From contig JAEZKL010000055.1 in assembly GCA_023415475.1 (NCBI GenBank), positions 1 to 36,726 on the forward strand: a stretch of DNA of 36,726 bases, in the 5' to 3' direction. This document shows positions 7,366 through 15,278 of this stretch, one piece after another. Origin of the DNA: Bacillota bacterium. GTDB taxonomy: Bacteria; Bacillota; Clostridia; Lachnospirales; Lachnospiraceae. Under the pieces are notes generated by a model. The model was not told the DNA's origin. It saw nothing but the letters and a program-made list of their open reading frames with translations, and did not search any database. Position 1 is the stretch's first letter, and each line of letters starts with the position of its first letter. Both the position numbers and the translations under genes were made by a program.

Positions 7366-8929
7366 ATTCTGGCTGTTGCTAAAAATACAACTGCTTGGCT
7401 TTTTCAATATCAACAGTGTGCTTCACACCAATGATAAAAAAGAAAAGCGCCGAATGATTAGTATGGGCGCGTTAATGCTGTTTGTCGTTATTATAATGGT
7501 AGGTTACAGCGCGGGCATAGCGATTGCCTGCGCCTATTTTGGAATGGCCGATGTTTTACCTCCGTTTATCCTAATGATTTGCGCCGCCTGCACGTTGGTT
7601 ATTACGTTTATGAAAAGTAATGGCGTACTTTTTGGATTCCGTGATTATGATATGGTGATGTCGCTTCCTATAAAAAACACGACAGTTATTATCAGCCGCT
7701 TGCTATCCGTTTACGCCATGAATTTTCTTATCTCCGGTGTAATCATGCTTCCATCAATCATTGTATACGGAGTAACTTACAGTGTATCGTTATCCGTTTG
7801 GTGTATGATGGTGTTATCCTTGTTTTTGGCTTCATTGCTACCTATGATAATCTCAATGATAGTCGGAGTGGTTATTACCACCATATCGGTGCGTTTCCGC
7901 TATAAAAACATGGTGACTATCGTATTAAGTATGGCGGCAATTTTGGCATTATTGGTAGGTTCATTTGCAATGCCGCAAGAAGAAGCCGCATTAACGGAAC
8001 TTGTCGCTTCGGTGGTACAAACAGTATACCGTATTTATCCGTTAGCAAAATTGTATACCAAAGCTTTGATAAATAATGATTGGTACAGTTACGGGCAATT
8101 TGCACTGATTTCTATTGTCGTAACCGTTCTTTTCGTGTTGTTGCTGTCGGCGTTTTATAACAAGATAAATTCTGCTCTGTTCGCGGTGCGCTCAAAGAGT
8201 AATTACCGACTGGGAACACTCAAAACCAACACGCCGTTTCAGGCGTTATATAAAAAGGAATTGCGCCGGTTAATATCCTCTCCCATATATGTAATGAACA
8301 CTTTCATCGGCGGAATATTGATGCTTGTAGTCGCTGTCACTTTTTTATTCATAGACATTGAACAAATTGGAAATATGCTTGGCTTGCAGGAGATAACGTC
8401 GTGGATTAAGCCGTTAGCACCTTGGATAGTCACATTATTTGTGGCGATTTCAACATCAACTTCATCTTCAATCTCGCTCGAAGGGAAAAGCAGATGGCTT
8501 ATGTGTTCGGCTCCCATTCCGGCAAAAGTGATTTTCAATTCTAAGATCGCGGTAAGCCTCAGTTACCTAGTTCCGTCAATATTGATAAGCTGTACGTTAT
8601 TGGCGATCAGTTTACAAACTAATCTTATACAAACAACCACCTTATTTTTAATTCCGTTATCTTTCTCTGCCTTTATTTCTGTTGTCGGGCTAGAAATTAA
8701 TTTAAGATTCCCAAGATATGACTGGACGAGTGAGACTCAAGCTGTCAAGCAATCTGTAGCTGTCCTTGCAACACAAGGAACAGGAATCGCTACAATATTG
8801 GTTTTTTATGCCCTGACAGCTGCATTACAAGCCATCTTCGTATTGATTCAATCGTTAGCGATTATTTTGATTATTGTTGCGACGCTTGTTATTTACAGGA
8901 GATTGGCGGCACAAGCATTATATATGTAA
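7358..8929 (+). CDS. ABC-2-type multi-pass permease
   Basis: This 523-residue membrane protein has a dozen or so hydrophobic segments, beginning with ALMLFVVIIMVGYSAGIAIAC near residue 40 and ending with AIILIIVATLVIYRRLAA. It contains no nucleotide-binding motifs and pairs with the ATPase gene that it overlaps by eight bases. The organisation (long N-terminal half, a central cytoplasmic loop around LKTNTPFQALYKKELRRLIS, then a second membrane half) resembles the large putative ABC exporter permeases of Firmicutes. ATG 7358 is chosen because GGAGG lies eight bases upstream. Its substrate cannot be read from the sequence. Confidence 0.87.
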   Translation: MTKFWLLLKIQLLGFFNINSVLHTNDKKEKRRMISMGALMLFVVIIMVGYSAGIAIACAYFGMADVLPPFILMICAACTLVITFMKSNGVLFGFRDYDMVMSLPIKNTTVIISRLLSVYAMNFLISGVIMLPSIIVYGVTYSVSLSVWCMMVLSLFLASLLPMIISMIVGVVITTISVRFRYKNMVTIVLSMAAILALLVGSFAMPQEEAALTELVASVVQTVYRIYPLAKLYTKALINNDWYSYGQFALISIVVTVLFVLLLSAFYNKINSALFAVRSKSNYRLGTLKTNTPFQALYKKELRRLISSPIYVMNTFIGGILMLVVAVTFLFIDIEQIGNMLGLQEITSWIKPLAPWIVTLFVAISTSTSSSISLEGKSRWLMCSAPIPAKVIFNSKIAVSLSYLVPSILISCTLLAISLQTNLIQTTTLFLIPLSFSAFISVVGLEINLRFPRYDWTSETQAVKQSVAVLATQGTGIATILVFYALTAALQAIFVLIQSLAIILIIVATLVIYRRLAAQALYM

Positions 8930-8950
8930 AACGAATAAGGAGAATGAGCA

Positions 8951-9073
8951 TTGAACAAGGTGATTATTTTACACGATTTTGGTATTAGTTCATCCAAGGC
9001 TTATAAAATAAAGAGGCAGCTAAACATTGAGCTTAAGGTATATTACGGAATGAAATTCTTTTGGTCTAAATAA
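8951..9073 (+). CDS. Possible 40-residue basic small protein, TTG start
   Basis: A TTG at 8951 is preceded by AAGGAG (8937-8942) at a spacing of eight bases, 22 bases after the permease stop. It opens 40 codons (initiator M, then NKVIILHDFGISSSK and on to a basic, aromatic end GMKFFWSK). The product would be basic and soluble or peripheral, with no clear membrane helix. It could be a fourth operon member such as a small regulator. Its last eight bases overlap the 3' end of the convergent membrane-protein gene. It may also be a truncated remnant of a longer gene. No homologue is recognised, so the coding call is tentative. Confidence 0.4.
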   Translation: MNKVIILHDFGISSSKAYKIKRQLNIELKVYYGMKFFWSK

Positions 9074-10037
9074 TTTTGTTTGTCATATTTGGTTTATTCA
9101 ACGCGAAACAGATAACGGCTGTGGCACATCCTGAAAGAAGGACAACAATAATATCAATTGGAGCAAGTACTAGTCCGCGGATTCTATTAAACAAGAATCC
9201 AATACCAAAACGGTACAAATGTCCACTTAGTAAAATCATTTCTCCAATATACATAATCAATGTAATACTAGCAGAGGCTGCGGAAGGAAGAATCACTGAC
9301 AACCTTTTATTTCTCCCGAGCAGGAACGATCCTACGAAAACCCCCATAGTTACGCCAAACAGAATAAAGAAAATGGACATAAGGACAGCCGAAAGTGAAG
9401 ATACCGTGATTTCACCCGTACGATAAAAGGAGGTAAAACAAGCCCAAATGCACATCCCGAGGAATGCGCCGCTTGCGATCACCTGAACGATCAATGATCT
9501 TTTTCGTGCTGTATCTCCAGTTTGAATCATCTTTGCGAAGCCGTAAAAGCAATTCAGCAGCGATACAATCAGCACAACCGAGATAATATAAAAGTGAAAC
9601 TTAAATGCAGGGCTGTATCCACCAAGCAGGATATCGACCGCCTCCCAGGTTCTCGTCTGATACTTTTCCGGTGGTATATAGCATAAAGACATTTGCCAGC
9701 TTTCAAGATAAACAACCTCCTGTGCCTGTACAAGTATCTTTGTTTCCATTAGATGCTCTATTAGGAAGAAAACGCCAAGTGAAATAGTACAAGACAGAGG
9801 AAGTGCAAACCGTTTTGCAAATTTGAAGGAAAGAGGGATCAACAGAACTCCAACGATAACTGCAATTGAAATCGGTGTATAAGGGATAATGTACTTCGGA
9901 TAATTTTCTACTTGTACTGCGCCGTTTCGAAGCATTTCAGCAACCACATGAATTCCCATATAAAGCGGATAGGCTGATGCAATGAGGACACTGACAACGG
10001 ATAACAAATAGAACGTTTTTAATTTCTTGTTTTTCAT
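9066..10037 (-). CDS. Multi-pass membrane protein of unknown function
   Basis: This is a 323-residue integral membrane protein with about eight or nine predicted helices, starting with FYLLSVVSVLIASAYPLYMG after a short basic N-terminus. Between helices is an outside-facing-looking loop with ESWQMSLCYIPPEKYQTRTW. No enzyme or transporter motif was recognised. ATG 10037 is chosen because GGAG lies about eight bases upstream; the longer frame back to 10169 runs through the promoter and is not used. It is a single gene, transcribed against the ABC operon, with a well-formed promoter at 10168-10196. Function is unknown. Confidence 0.75.
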   Translation of the reverse strand: MKNKKLKTFYLLSVVSVLIASAYPLYMGIHVVAEMLRNGAVQVENYPKYIIPYTPISIAVIVGVLLIPLSFKFAKRFALPLSCTISLGVFFLIEHLMETKILVQAQEVVYLESWQMSLCYIPPEKYQTRTWEAVDILLGGYSPAFKFHFYIISVVLIVSLLNCFYGFAKMIQTGDTARKRSLIVQVIASGAFLGMCIWACFTSFYRTGEITVSSLSAVLMSIFFILFGVTMGVFVGSFLLGRNKRLSVILPSAASASITLIMYIGEMILLSGHLYRFGIGFLFNRIRGLVLAPIDIIVVLLSGCATAVICFALNKPNMTNKII

Positions 10038-10152
10038 GCTTGAATCTCCTTTCAGGCTGCATTTATGAGTAGGACATAAGCGATTGCTCCACCGAAAGCA
10101 GAAGTAAATCTCTACTCTGATAGGAAGACGGTAGGATGATCTTAGGGTGAAA

Positions 10153-10196
10153 CTATTACTATAGTCCATACTATCTCAGTAGTCTGCGTTTGTCAA
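10153..10196 (-). promoter_or_regulatory. Promoter and probable operator of the membrane-protein gene
   Basis: On the minus strand TTGACA (10191-10196) and TAGTAT (10168-10173) are separated by 17 bases. Small symmetrical elements overlap the -10 region: ACTA-CTGAGA-TAGT and ATAGT-ATGG-ACTAT. These suggest control by a repressor, which is not identifiable here. The leader to ATG 10037 is about 125 bases. Confidence 0.7.
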
Positions 10197-10256
10197 CCTT
10201 TTTATGGAAATATATAACGGCAAAAAGCGAAAGGATAGGTAAAATGGAGCAAAAAT

Positions 10257-10308
10257 GAAAAGAGCAAACTGTTTTTTTTCGAAAAATCAGTTTGCTCTTA
10301 TTTTTAAC
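10257..10308 (-). terminator. Intrinsic terminator, bidirectional in form
   Basis: AAGAGCAAACTG pairs with CAGTTTGCTCTT around a loop of T and A tracts. T-rich runs flank both sides (TTATTTTT on plus, TTTTCATTTTT on minus). Its position after the CPBP gene on the minus strand makes that gene its likely user. Confidence 0.8.
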
Positions 10309-10377
10309 TTTTAACTTCTTATAATCCTGTTTGCTAATCAATGTATTGCTCATTTAACAAATTTGCCTCGTTTTGCA

Positions 10378-10984
10378 TTATATTGTTGAGAGTGCTGATA
10401 AAATATTCATAAGCCCATGTAATATCCAACTTGGAATTATGGAACCATTCGCTTTTTTCTCATTAAGCCAACCCTGTGTAAACCCTATAATTGCTGGCAG
10501 CATTGTAAGCAGAATATATATATACCACTTACCTGTTGCCAACCCAAATGGAATTCCATGGAGCAATCCAAACAAAATGGATTGTATTATATTACCCGCA
10601 ATGAAGCCAAAACAATTCACTAATTTCTTACATAAAAACCCTCTAAAAAACAGTTCCTCACTTAAGCTTGTTTGAATGACGGCATATATAATGATTGAAG
10701 GAATTACAGATAAGCCTTTGCCTGCAAATTGGCTTGTTCCTGTTGTAACATTACCTAATAATGTGGTCATAATTAAAAACATTACGCCTATGTACAATCC
10801 TGTAACAACAATAATAACTCCGAAAATTTTAAATTTAGAGTCTTTAAATATTGGCTTTTTAAGGCCTATCCATGTAAAAAAAATTTGTTTTTCTGTCGGT
10901 AATTAACCACCAAATAAATGGAATTAAACAGAATGCAATTAATTGAATCAATGATGAAAACAATAGCGACAAAAAATCTGACAA
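10378..10984 (-). pseudogene. CPBP intramembrane protease, frameshifted by one base
   Basis: CPBP (CAAX protease and bacteriocin-processing) proteins are membrane glutamic proteases, often linked to bacteriocin maturation or self-immunity. The 3' part shows the family motifs SEELFFRGFL (the EExxxR motif), GLLHGIPFG and SWILHGLMN. The 5' part begins at a TTG (10984) with GGAGG eight bases upstream and encodes a signal-like hydrophobic helix, LSLLFSSLIQLIAFCLIPFI. The two parts are in different frames. A run of eight T on the coding strand (plus 10875-10882) would need to be seven for the frame to continue into TWIGLKKP. Repaired, the protein would be 201 residues. It may be a real mutation, a slippery phase-variable tract or a sequencing error. 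Confidence 0.75.
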
Positions 10985-11147
10985 TCTTATGCCCTCCTAA
11001 ACTAATATAAAAACCGCGAAATTATTCAAGCCCACTAACTACTTCAAGATTAGTTCTTTTTCTGTTATATTCTACCACATTATTCCTAATTACCACAATA
11101 ATAAATCATAATACACTTTCTGCATTCTATTAAAGATATTACAATTT

Positions 11148-11390
11148 CATCTCCTTCTTTTCCCCTTATCCATTGGACCATGTTTTTTGTCCTTCCTTTT
11201 CGGCTCCATCTGCACTTTCAATTCCTTTAACTGCTTCAAAATACTCTCTTTCGCCTTTTCCTGTTCTAGTTCCCTCACTATTACTTGTCACGAATTCAAT
11301 TCTTCCGCTTTCTCACAGATTTCTTCTTTTAATACACTTCCAACCGAAACATATAGTCGCCAATGGCTAACATAGGCATAAAAAATAAGG
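11148..11390 (-). pseudogene. Decayed Lys/Glu-rich coding remnant
   Basis: On the minus strand, a frame ending at 11148 reads as a charged, coiled-coil-like protein tail (RELEQEKAKESILKQLKELK, then a basic end KDKKHGPMDKGKRRR). It is interrupted by an in-frame TGA (plus 11288-11290). Upstream it would need a frame change to join a short piece MPMLAIGDYMFRLEVY. The Lys/Glu-biased codon content suggests former coding DNA, perhaps from a mobile-element gene, but I do not recognise the parent. Confidence 0.35.
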
Positions 11391-11436
11391 CCCTACTGAA
11401 CTAACTTAACATTAATTCAGTAAGACTTATTTTATT
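11377..11436 (-). terminator. Hairpin terminator, probably for guaA
   Basis: AAATAAG...TACTGAA pairs with TTCAGTA...CTTATTT around a ~15-base loop. On the minus strand it ends in CTTATTTTTT, so it can terminate transcription coming from guaA, about 130 bases upstream. The plus strand also ends T-rich. Confidence 0.55.
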
Positions 11437-11567
11437 GGACCTACACTACCAAACCACTCGTTTTCTATAAGCAAATAAGTTTAGTCGAGTGTTATCAAAT
11501 TGTTATCAATTCAAATTTAAAAATGCTTAAATCCTGCATATTTACTGGGTTTTATATAGAATTTATC

Positions 11568-13103
11568 TTATTCCCACTCGATCGTAGCCGGTGGCTTACC
11601 CGTTATATCATAGCAGATTCTGTTCACATGTTTTACTTCGTTTACAATTCTATTCGAGATCTTTCCAAGTAAGTCCCAGGGAAGCTCGGCGAATTCTGCG
11701 GTCATGAAATCAGTCGTGGTTACTGCTCTAAGAGCTACAGTGTAATCATAGGTTCTCTCATCACCCATAACACCTACACTACGAAGATTGGTTAATACAG
11801 CAAAGTATTGTCCTATACTTCTGTCTAAACCTGCTTTTGCGATTTCTTCTCGGTAGATATAATCAGCATCCTGAAGGATAGCGATCTTTTCGGGGGTGAT
11901 ATCACCAATGATACGGATTGCAAGTCCGGGACCGGGGAAGGGCTGTCTGAAGACCAGCTTTTCCGGGATGCCAAGCTCAAGCCCCGCTTTTCTAACCTCA
12001 TCCTTGAAGAGATTGCGAAGAGGCTCGATGATCTCCTTGAAGTCCACATAATCAGGAAGTCCACCAACATTGTGGTGGCTCTTAATCACTGCTGATTTGC
12101 CGAGACCGCTTTCGATAACATCGGGATAGATGGTTCCTTGAACGAGGAAGTCCACGGTACCGATTTTCTTTGCCTCATCCTCGAATACACGAATGAATTC
12201 TTCACCGATAATTTTTCTCTTTTGTTCCGGTTCGGATACCCCGGCTAATTTATCATAGAAACGCTGTTGCGCATTGACGCGGATGAAGTTAACGTCAAAT
12301 TGCGTGGTGAAGATCTGCTCTACCTCATCACCTTCATTCTTACGAAGAAGGCCATGATCTACGAAGATACAGGTAAGCTGCTTGCCAACTGCTTTACTGA
12401 TCATAACAGCAGCTACAGAGGAGTCGACGCCGCCGGATAAGGCACAGAGAACCTTCTTGTCACCTATCTTTTCTTTCAGGCTCTTAACCATTTCCTCGGT
12501 AAAGGAAGACATGATCCAATCTCCGGAGCAATGACACACATTATATAGGAAGTTATGGAGCATGCTGGTGCCTTCCGGAGTGTGAACTACCTCAGGATGG
12601 AACTGAACTCCGTATAGGTTACGCTCGGTATCTTCAATAGCCGCAATCGGGCAGGAATCAGAATGACCTATTACATGGAAGCCTGCAGCCGGCTTCTCCA
12701 CATAATCAGTATGACTCATCCAACAGATGGTGTGATCGGAGATATTCTGAAATAATTGTGAGGTGGTTGTAACATTAATCTCTGTTCTACCATATTCACG
12801 TACCGGAGCCTTAGATACCTTGCCGCCAAGCAGGAAGGTCATCAACTGGCAACCATAGCAGATACCCAATACCGGAATACCCAACGAGAAAATCCCCTGA
12901 TCACAGGAGGGAGCATCAGGTTCATATACACTGGCAGGTCCTCCGGTAAAAATAATGCCCTTCGGTGCAATCTCCCTGATGCGTTCCAGGCTGGTTGTAT
13001 AAGGAAGGACCTCACAATATACATTACATTCTCTAACTCTTCTGGCTATTAGCTGATTGTATTGGCCGCCGAAGTCAAGTACAATAACTATTTCTTTATC
13101 CAC
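11568..13103 (-). CDS. guaA: GMP synthase (glutamine-hydrolysing)
   Basis: GuaA converts XMP to GMP using ATP and glutamine, the last step of guanine nucleotide synthesis. The 511-residue protein has the usual two parts. The first is a class I glutamine amidotransferase, with LDFGGQYNQLIARR, the nucleophile Cys in GICYGCQLM, and HPEV at the end of its triad. The second is the ATP pyrophosphatase domain with the P-loop ALSGGVDSSVAA, and the dimerisation domain ending PPATIEWE. The start codon is GTG at 13103: GGAGG lies seven bases upstream, whereas the nearby ATG (13108) is in another frame. No purine riboswitch was seen in its AT-rich upstream region. Full length and intact. Confidence 0.97.
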   Translation of the reverse strand: MDKEIVIVLDFGGQYNQLIARRVRECNVYCEVLPYTTSLERIREIAPKGIIFTGGPASVYEPDAPSCDQGIFSLGIPVLGICYGCQLMTFLLGGKVSKAPVREYGRTEINVTTTSQLFQNISDHTICWMSHTDYVEKPAAGFHVIGHSDSCPIAAIEDTERNLYGVQFHPEVVHTPEGTSMLHNFLYNVCHCSGDWIMSSFTEEMVKSLKEKIGDKKVLCALSGGVDSSVAAVMISKAVGKQLTCIFVDHGLLRKNEGDEVEQIFTTQFDVNFIRVNAQQRFYDKLAGVSEPEQKRKIIGEEFIRVFEDEAKKIGTVDFLVQGTIYPDVIESGLGKSAVIKSHHNVGGLPDYVDFKEIIEPLRNLFKDEVRKAGLELGIPEKLVFRQPFPGPGLAIRIIGDITPEKIAILQDADYIYREEIAKAGLDRSIGQYFAVLTNLRSVGVMGDERTYDYTVALRAVTTTDFMTAEFAELPWDLLGKISNRIVNEVKHVNRICYDITGKPPATIEWE

Positions 13104-13364
13104 TTCATTACCTCCTATAAATCCATTTCGTTCGCTTCTTATCGTTACTTATTAAAAATGTAGCTTCATAATACAACATATTTAATAAATATGCTAGTCT
13201 AAATAAATTTTTATCTGATATCACTTGCGCAAAATCAATTAAATTCTAGATGTATCTGTCACTTCTCTGGTGCAATTTGAGTCGAATTTCGTTAAAAAAG
13301 TATATATAAATAAAAATTATTAGATAATTAGGTATAAAGGACTATTAATTTAATCAAATAACTA

Positions 13365-13393
13365 TTTACAAAAATACTACATAATGGTATTAT
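13365..13393 (+). promoter_or_regulatory. Promoter of the Hpt-like gene
   Basis: TTTACA (13365-13370), 17 bases, then TATTAT (13388-13393). It lies within the very AT-rich 355-bp divergent region between guaA and this gene (13104-13458). Nothing else was identified in that region. Confidence 0.6.
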
Positions 13394-13458
13394 TTTACTA
13401 AAATTACAATATATAGTATATGACGACAAAATGTATATCTCTGTAAGGGGGAAGGTGG

Positions 13459-13953
13459 ATGAAAAGAAGTAAGTTACAAGAAATGTTCGATTGTGTTCCT
13501 GAGATCGATTTTGATTCAGGTTTTCGATATTTTCTTTGCAACGTACAAAATTATTCGCGAGCTCTACTTTCCATACTGAAAAGTATGAAATCTAAAATGC
13601 CAATCATGAACGTGATGCTTCAGACAGGAGAGTATGAAGGCTTAAGATCTATTACACAGACGCTAAATAAGATGCTTCATAATATTGGAGCATTTAGTCT
13701 GGCGGAGGCATCCTATGAGGTGGAGAGATCGCTTTTGAATGATGAATCGAATACCATGACAGAGCTGCTTACGGATTATATAGGCCGATTAGTCACATTT
13801 TCTCAACATCTGGAATTACTATTCAAGAATACGGATTTTAAGAATTTACCAAGCATAGATGAAGATGCAGTATCTTACTTTAATTATGATTTTACAAAGA
13901 CGAAGGAAAGTATTAAGCGTTCATCGGATTTGCTCGGGCGTAAGATAATATAG
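13459..13953 (+). CDS. Hpt-like protein lacking the phospho-accepting histidine
   Basis: This 164-residue cytoplasmic protein resembles histidine phosphotransfer (Hpt) domains. The beginning, VPEIDFDSGFRYFLCNVQNY, matches the usual 'id...GL.rf.gd...Y' opening. Residues 58-80, EYEGLRSITQTLNKMLHNIG, line up with the canonical A-H-T-L-K-G-x-x-x-N-I-G helix. The catalytic His is replaced by Gln67 and the Lys-Gly pair by Asn-Lys, so normal phosphotransfer is not expected. It may act as a binding or scaffold partner in a two-component pathway. It has its own promoter, a GGGGG ribosome binding site and a terminator. No kinase or receiver gene adjoins it. The Hpt fold call is by pattern and should be taken as moderate. 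Confidence 0.62.
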   Translation: MKRSKLQEMFDCVPEIDFDSGFRYFLCNVQNYSRALLSILKSMKSKMPIMNVMLQTGEYEGLRSITQTLNKMLHNIGAFSLAEASYEVERSLLNDESNTMTELLTDYIGRLVTFSQHLELLFKNTDFKNLPSIDEDAVSYFNYDFTKTKESIKRSSDLLGRKII

Positions 13954-14084
13954 CCTAACTTATATTTGATGACTTTGTATAGCGTTAATTTGACTGAATT
14001 ATTATAGACTTTCATTCTTGTATAACAATGTAAATTACACTAATGTGATTATTCATAATAGTTTGATTTACATTACTCCTACAC

Positions 14085-14118
14085 GGCCTTATCTTAGCTG
14101 ACAAAGATAAGGCCTTTT
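14085..14118 (+). terminator. Intrinsic terminator after the Hpt-like gene
   Basis: GGCCTTATCTT pairs with AAGATAAGGCC around a ~10-base loop, followed by TTTTGTTAT. A weaker AT-rich hairpin, ATGTAAAT with ATTTACAT, lies just before it at 14029-14073. Confidence 0.85.
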
Positions 14119-14179
14119 GTTATAGTCTTAATCATTGTAATTCCACAGTAGTAGTTCCGGATTCCTAAAAAATTACGTA

Positions 14180-14208
14180 TTGCAAAAGCCAACCGTTTCT
14201 ATTATATT
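14180..14208 (+). promoter_or_regulatory. Promoter of araD
   Basis: TTGCAA (14180-14185), 17 bases, TATATT (14203-14208). The ~100-base leader contains an 8-bp stem, AGAAGCAG (14234-14241) with CTGCTTCT (14266-14273), around a purine-rich loop; its role is unknown. Confidence 0.6.
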
Positions 14209-14314
14209 GAAATAAGTATTGTAAAACGTGCAGAGAAGCAGAGTAGGTGAAGGAACGGAGTAACGCTGCTTCTTTAAAACATATTGACCAAATTAACTAA
14301 TGGAGGCGAGTTCA

Positions 14315-15016
14315 ATGCTGGAAGGTTTGAAAAAAGAAGTATACGATGCGAATATGGAGTTACAGCAAAAGGGCATGGTTATTTATACCTGGGGCAATGT
14401 AAGCGGAATCGACAGGGAAAAGCAATTGGTTGTCATTAAACCCAGCGGAGTTGACTATGACTCAATGAAACCGGAGGATATGGTTGTGGTTGATTTTGAT
14501 GGAAAAGTTGTGGAAGGGCATTACAAGCCCTCCTCGGATACGGCCACACATCTGGTATTATATAAAAAATATCCTGATATCGGAGGAGTAGTTCATACCC
14601 ATTCAACCTGGTCAGTGACCTTCGCACAAGCAGGTATGTCCGTACCGGCATTCGGTACAACCCATGCAGATTATTTTTACGGTGATATTCCCTGTACCCG
14701 TGAGCTGACTGAGAAGGAAATTGAAGAAGCTTATGAGCTGAATACAGGCAATGTTATTGTAGAGACGATCGGAGATAATGATCCGATGGCAATCCCCGGG
14801 ATTCTGGTGAAAAATCATGGACCTTTCGCTTGGGGCAAGACGCCTGCCGGTTCTGTGTATAACGCAGTGGTAATGGATAAGGTAGCAGAGATGGCATATA
14901 AGACGCTAACGCTGAATCCTAATGCACCCAGAGTATCACAGTATCTACTGGATAAACACTATTACCGTAAGCATGGAGCGAATGCATATTACGGTCAAGG
15001 CTCCGAAGATCATTAA
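14315..15016 (+). CDS. araD: L-ribulose-5-phosphate 4-epimerase
   Basis: AraD converts L-ribulose-5-phosphate to D-xylulose-5-phosphate, linking arabinose breakdown to the pentose phosphate pathway. The 233-residue protein is a class II aldolase-fold enzyme with the expected landmarks: TWGNVSGID, KPSGVDYD, a zinc-binding HTHSTWS, THADYFYGDIPCTRELT and LVKNHGPFAWG. The length is normal. ATG 14315 is chosen over 14300 because GGAGG (14302-14306) serves as its ribosome binding site. It stands alone: no araA, araB or transporter is adjacent, so it probably works with genes elsewhere in the genome. Confidence 0.93.
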   Translation: MLEGLKKEVYDANMELQQKGMVIYTWGNVSGIDREKQLVVIKPSGVDYDSMKPEDMVVVDFDGKVVEGHYKPSSDTATHLVLYKKYPDIGGVVHTHSTWSVTFAQAGMSVPAFGTTHADYFYGDIPCTRELTEKEIEEAYELNTGNVIVETIGDNDPMAIPGILVKNHGPFAWGKTPAGSVYNAVVMDKVAEMAYKTLTLNPNAPRVSQYLLDKHYYRKHGANAYYGQGSEDH

Positions 15017-15085
15017 ACATATTTGTGATCTGGTTTTATTATTACGAATAAATCATGCAAGGATGCTATTGTAAGATAAAAATGG

Positions 15086-15242
15086 ATAAAGAAAAGAAAC
15101 TAGGTATCCCATAATGCGCTGTTTGAAAGACGACTTGCTGTATTGTATGCCTAAAGCGAACATTTATGTCCGATTGAGGCATACAATACAGTGAGGTGTC
15201 TTTCAAACAGCATGTGAGGGATACCTAGTTTCTTTTCTTCAT
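15086..15242. repeat. 157-nt near-perfect palindrome between converging genes
   Basis: The sequence folds back on itself over its whole length. Outer arms are AAAGAAAAGAAACTAGGTATCCC and its complement, middle arms are GCTGTTTGAAAGAC and CTGTATTGTATGCC, and the centre is CGAACATTTATGTCCG. Small mismatched patches separate the paired blocks. It lies between the 3' ends of araD (+) and parC (-), so it may end transcription from both sides. It is much longer than needed for a terminator and could be a MITE-like element. Confidence 0.75.
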
Positions 15243-15278
15243 CATTCACTGTTTTGCAACAGCATCATAAGTCATGAT

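Larger units (their letters stand above)
10985..11567. other. 583-bp intergenic stretch with decayed remnant
   Basis: The 160 bases before the CPBP start are AT-rich with no clear promoter. The middle (11148-11390) holds a broken minus-strand coding remnant, listed separately. A hairpin with T-runs on both sides lies at 11377-11436, and the last 130 bases up to guaA hold nothing I can name. Confidence 0.5.

Noticed and set aside
8944..8988. 14-codon ORF starting at ATG 8944
   Set aside because: The ribosome binding site is only one base away, and the frame ends at once; the TTG 8951 frame fits better.
10038..10169. Longer N-terminus for the membrane protein, starting at 10169
   Set aside because: It would be translated from within the -10 region of the promoter at 10168-10196, and the GGAG site favours ATG 10037.
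11173..11375. Two overlapping plus-strand ORFs of ~62-65 codons
   Set aside because: Ser/Leu/Phe-rich, without ribosome binding sites. They are the complement of the decayed Lys/Glu-rich minus-strand remnant.
13104..13458. Purine riboswitch upstream of guaA
   Set aside because: No conserved three-way junction core was seen; the region is only AT-rich DNA with a promoter for the opposite gene.
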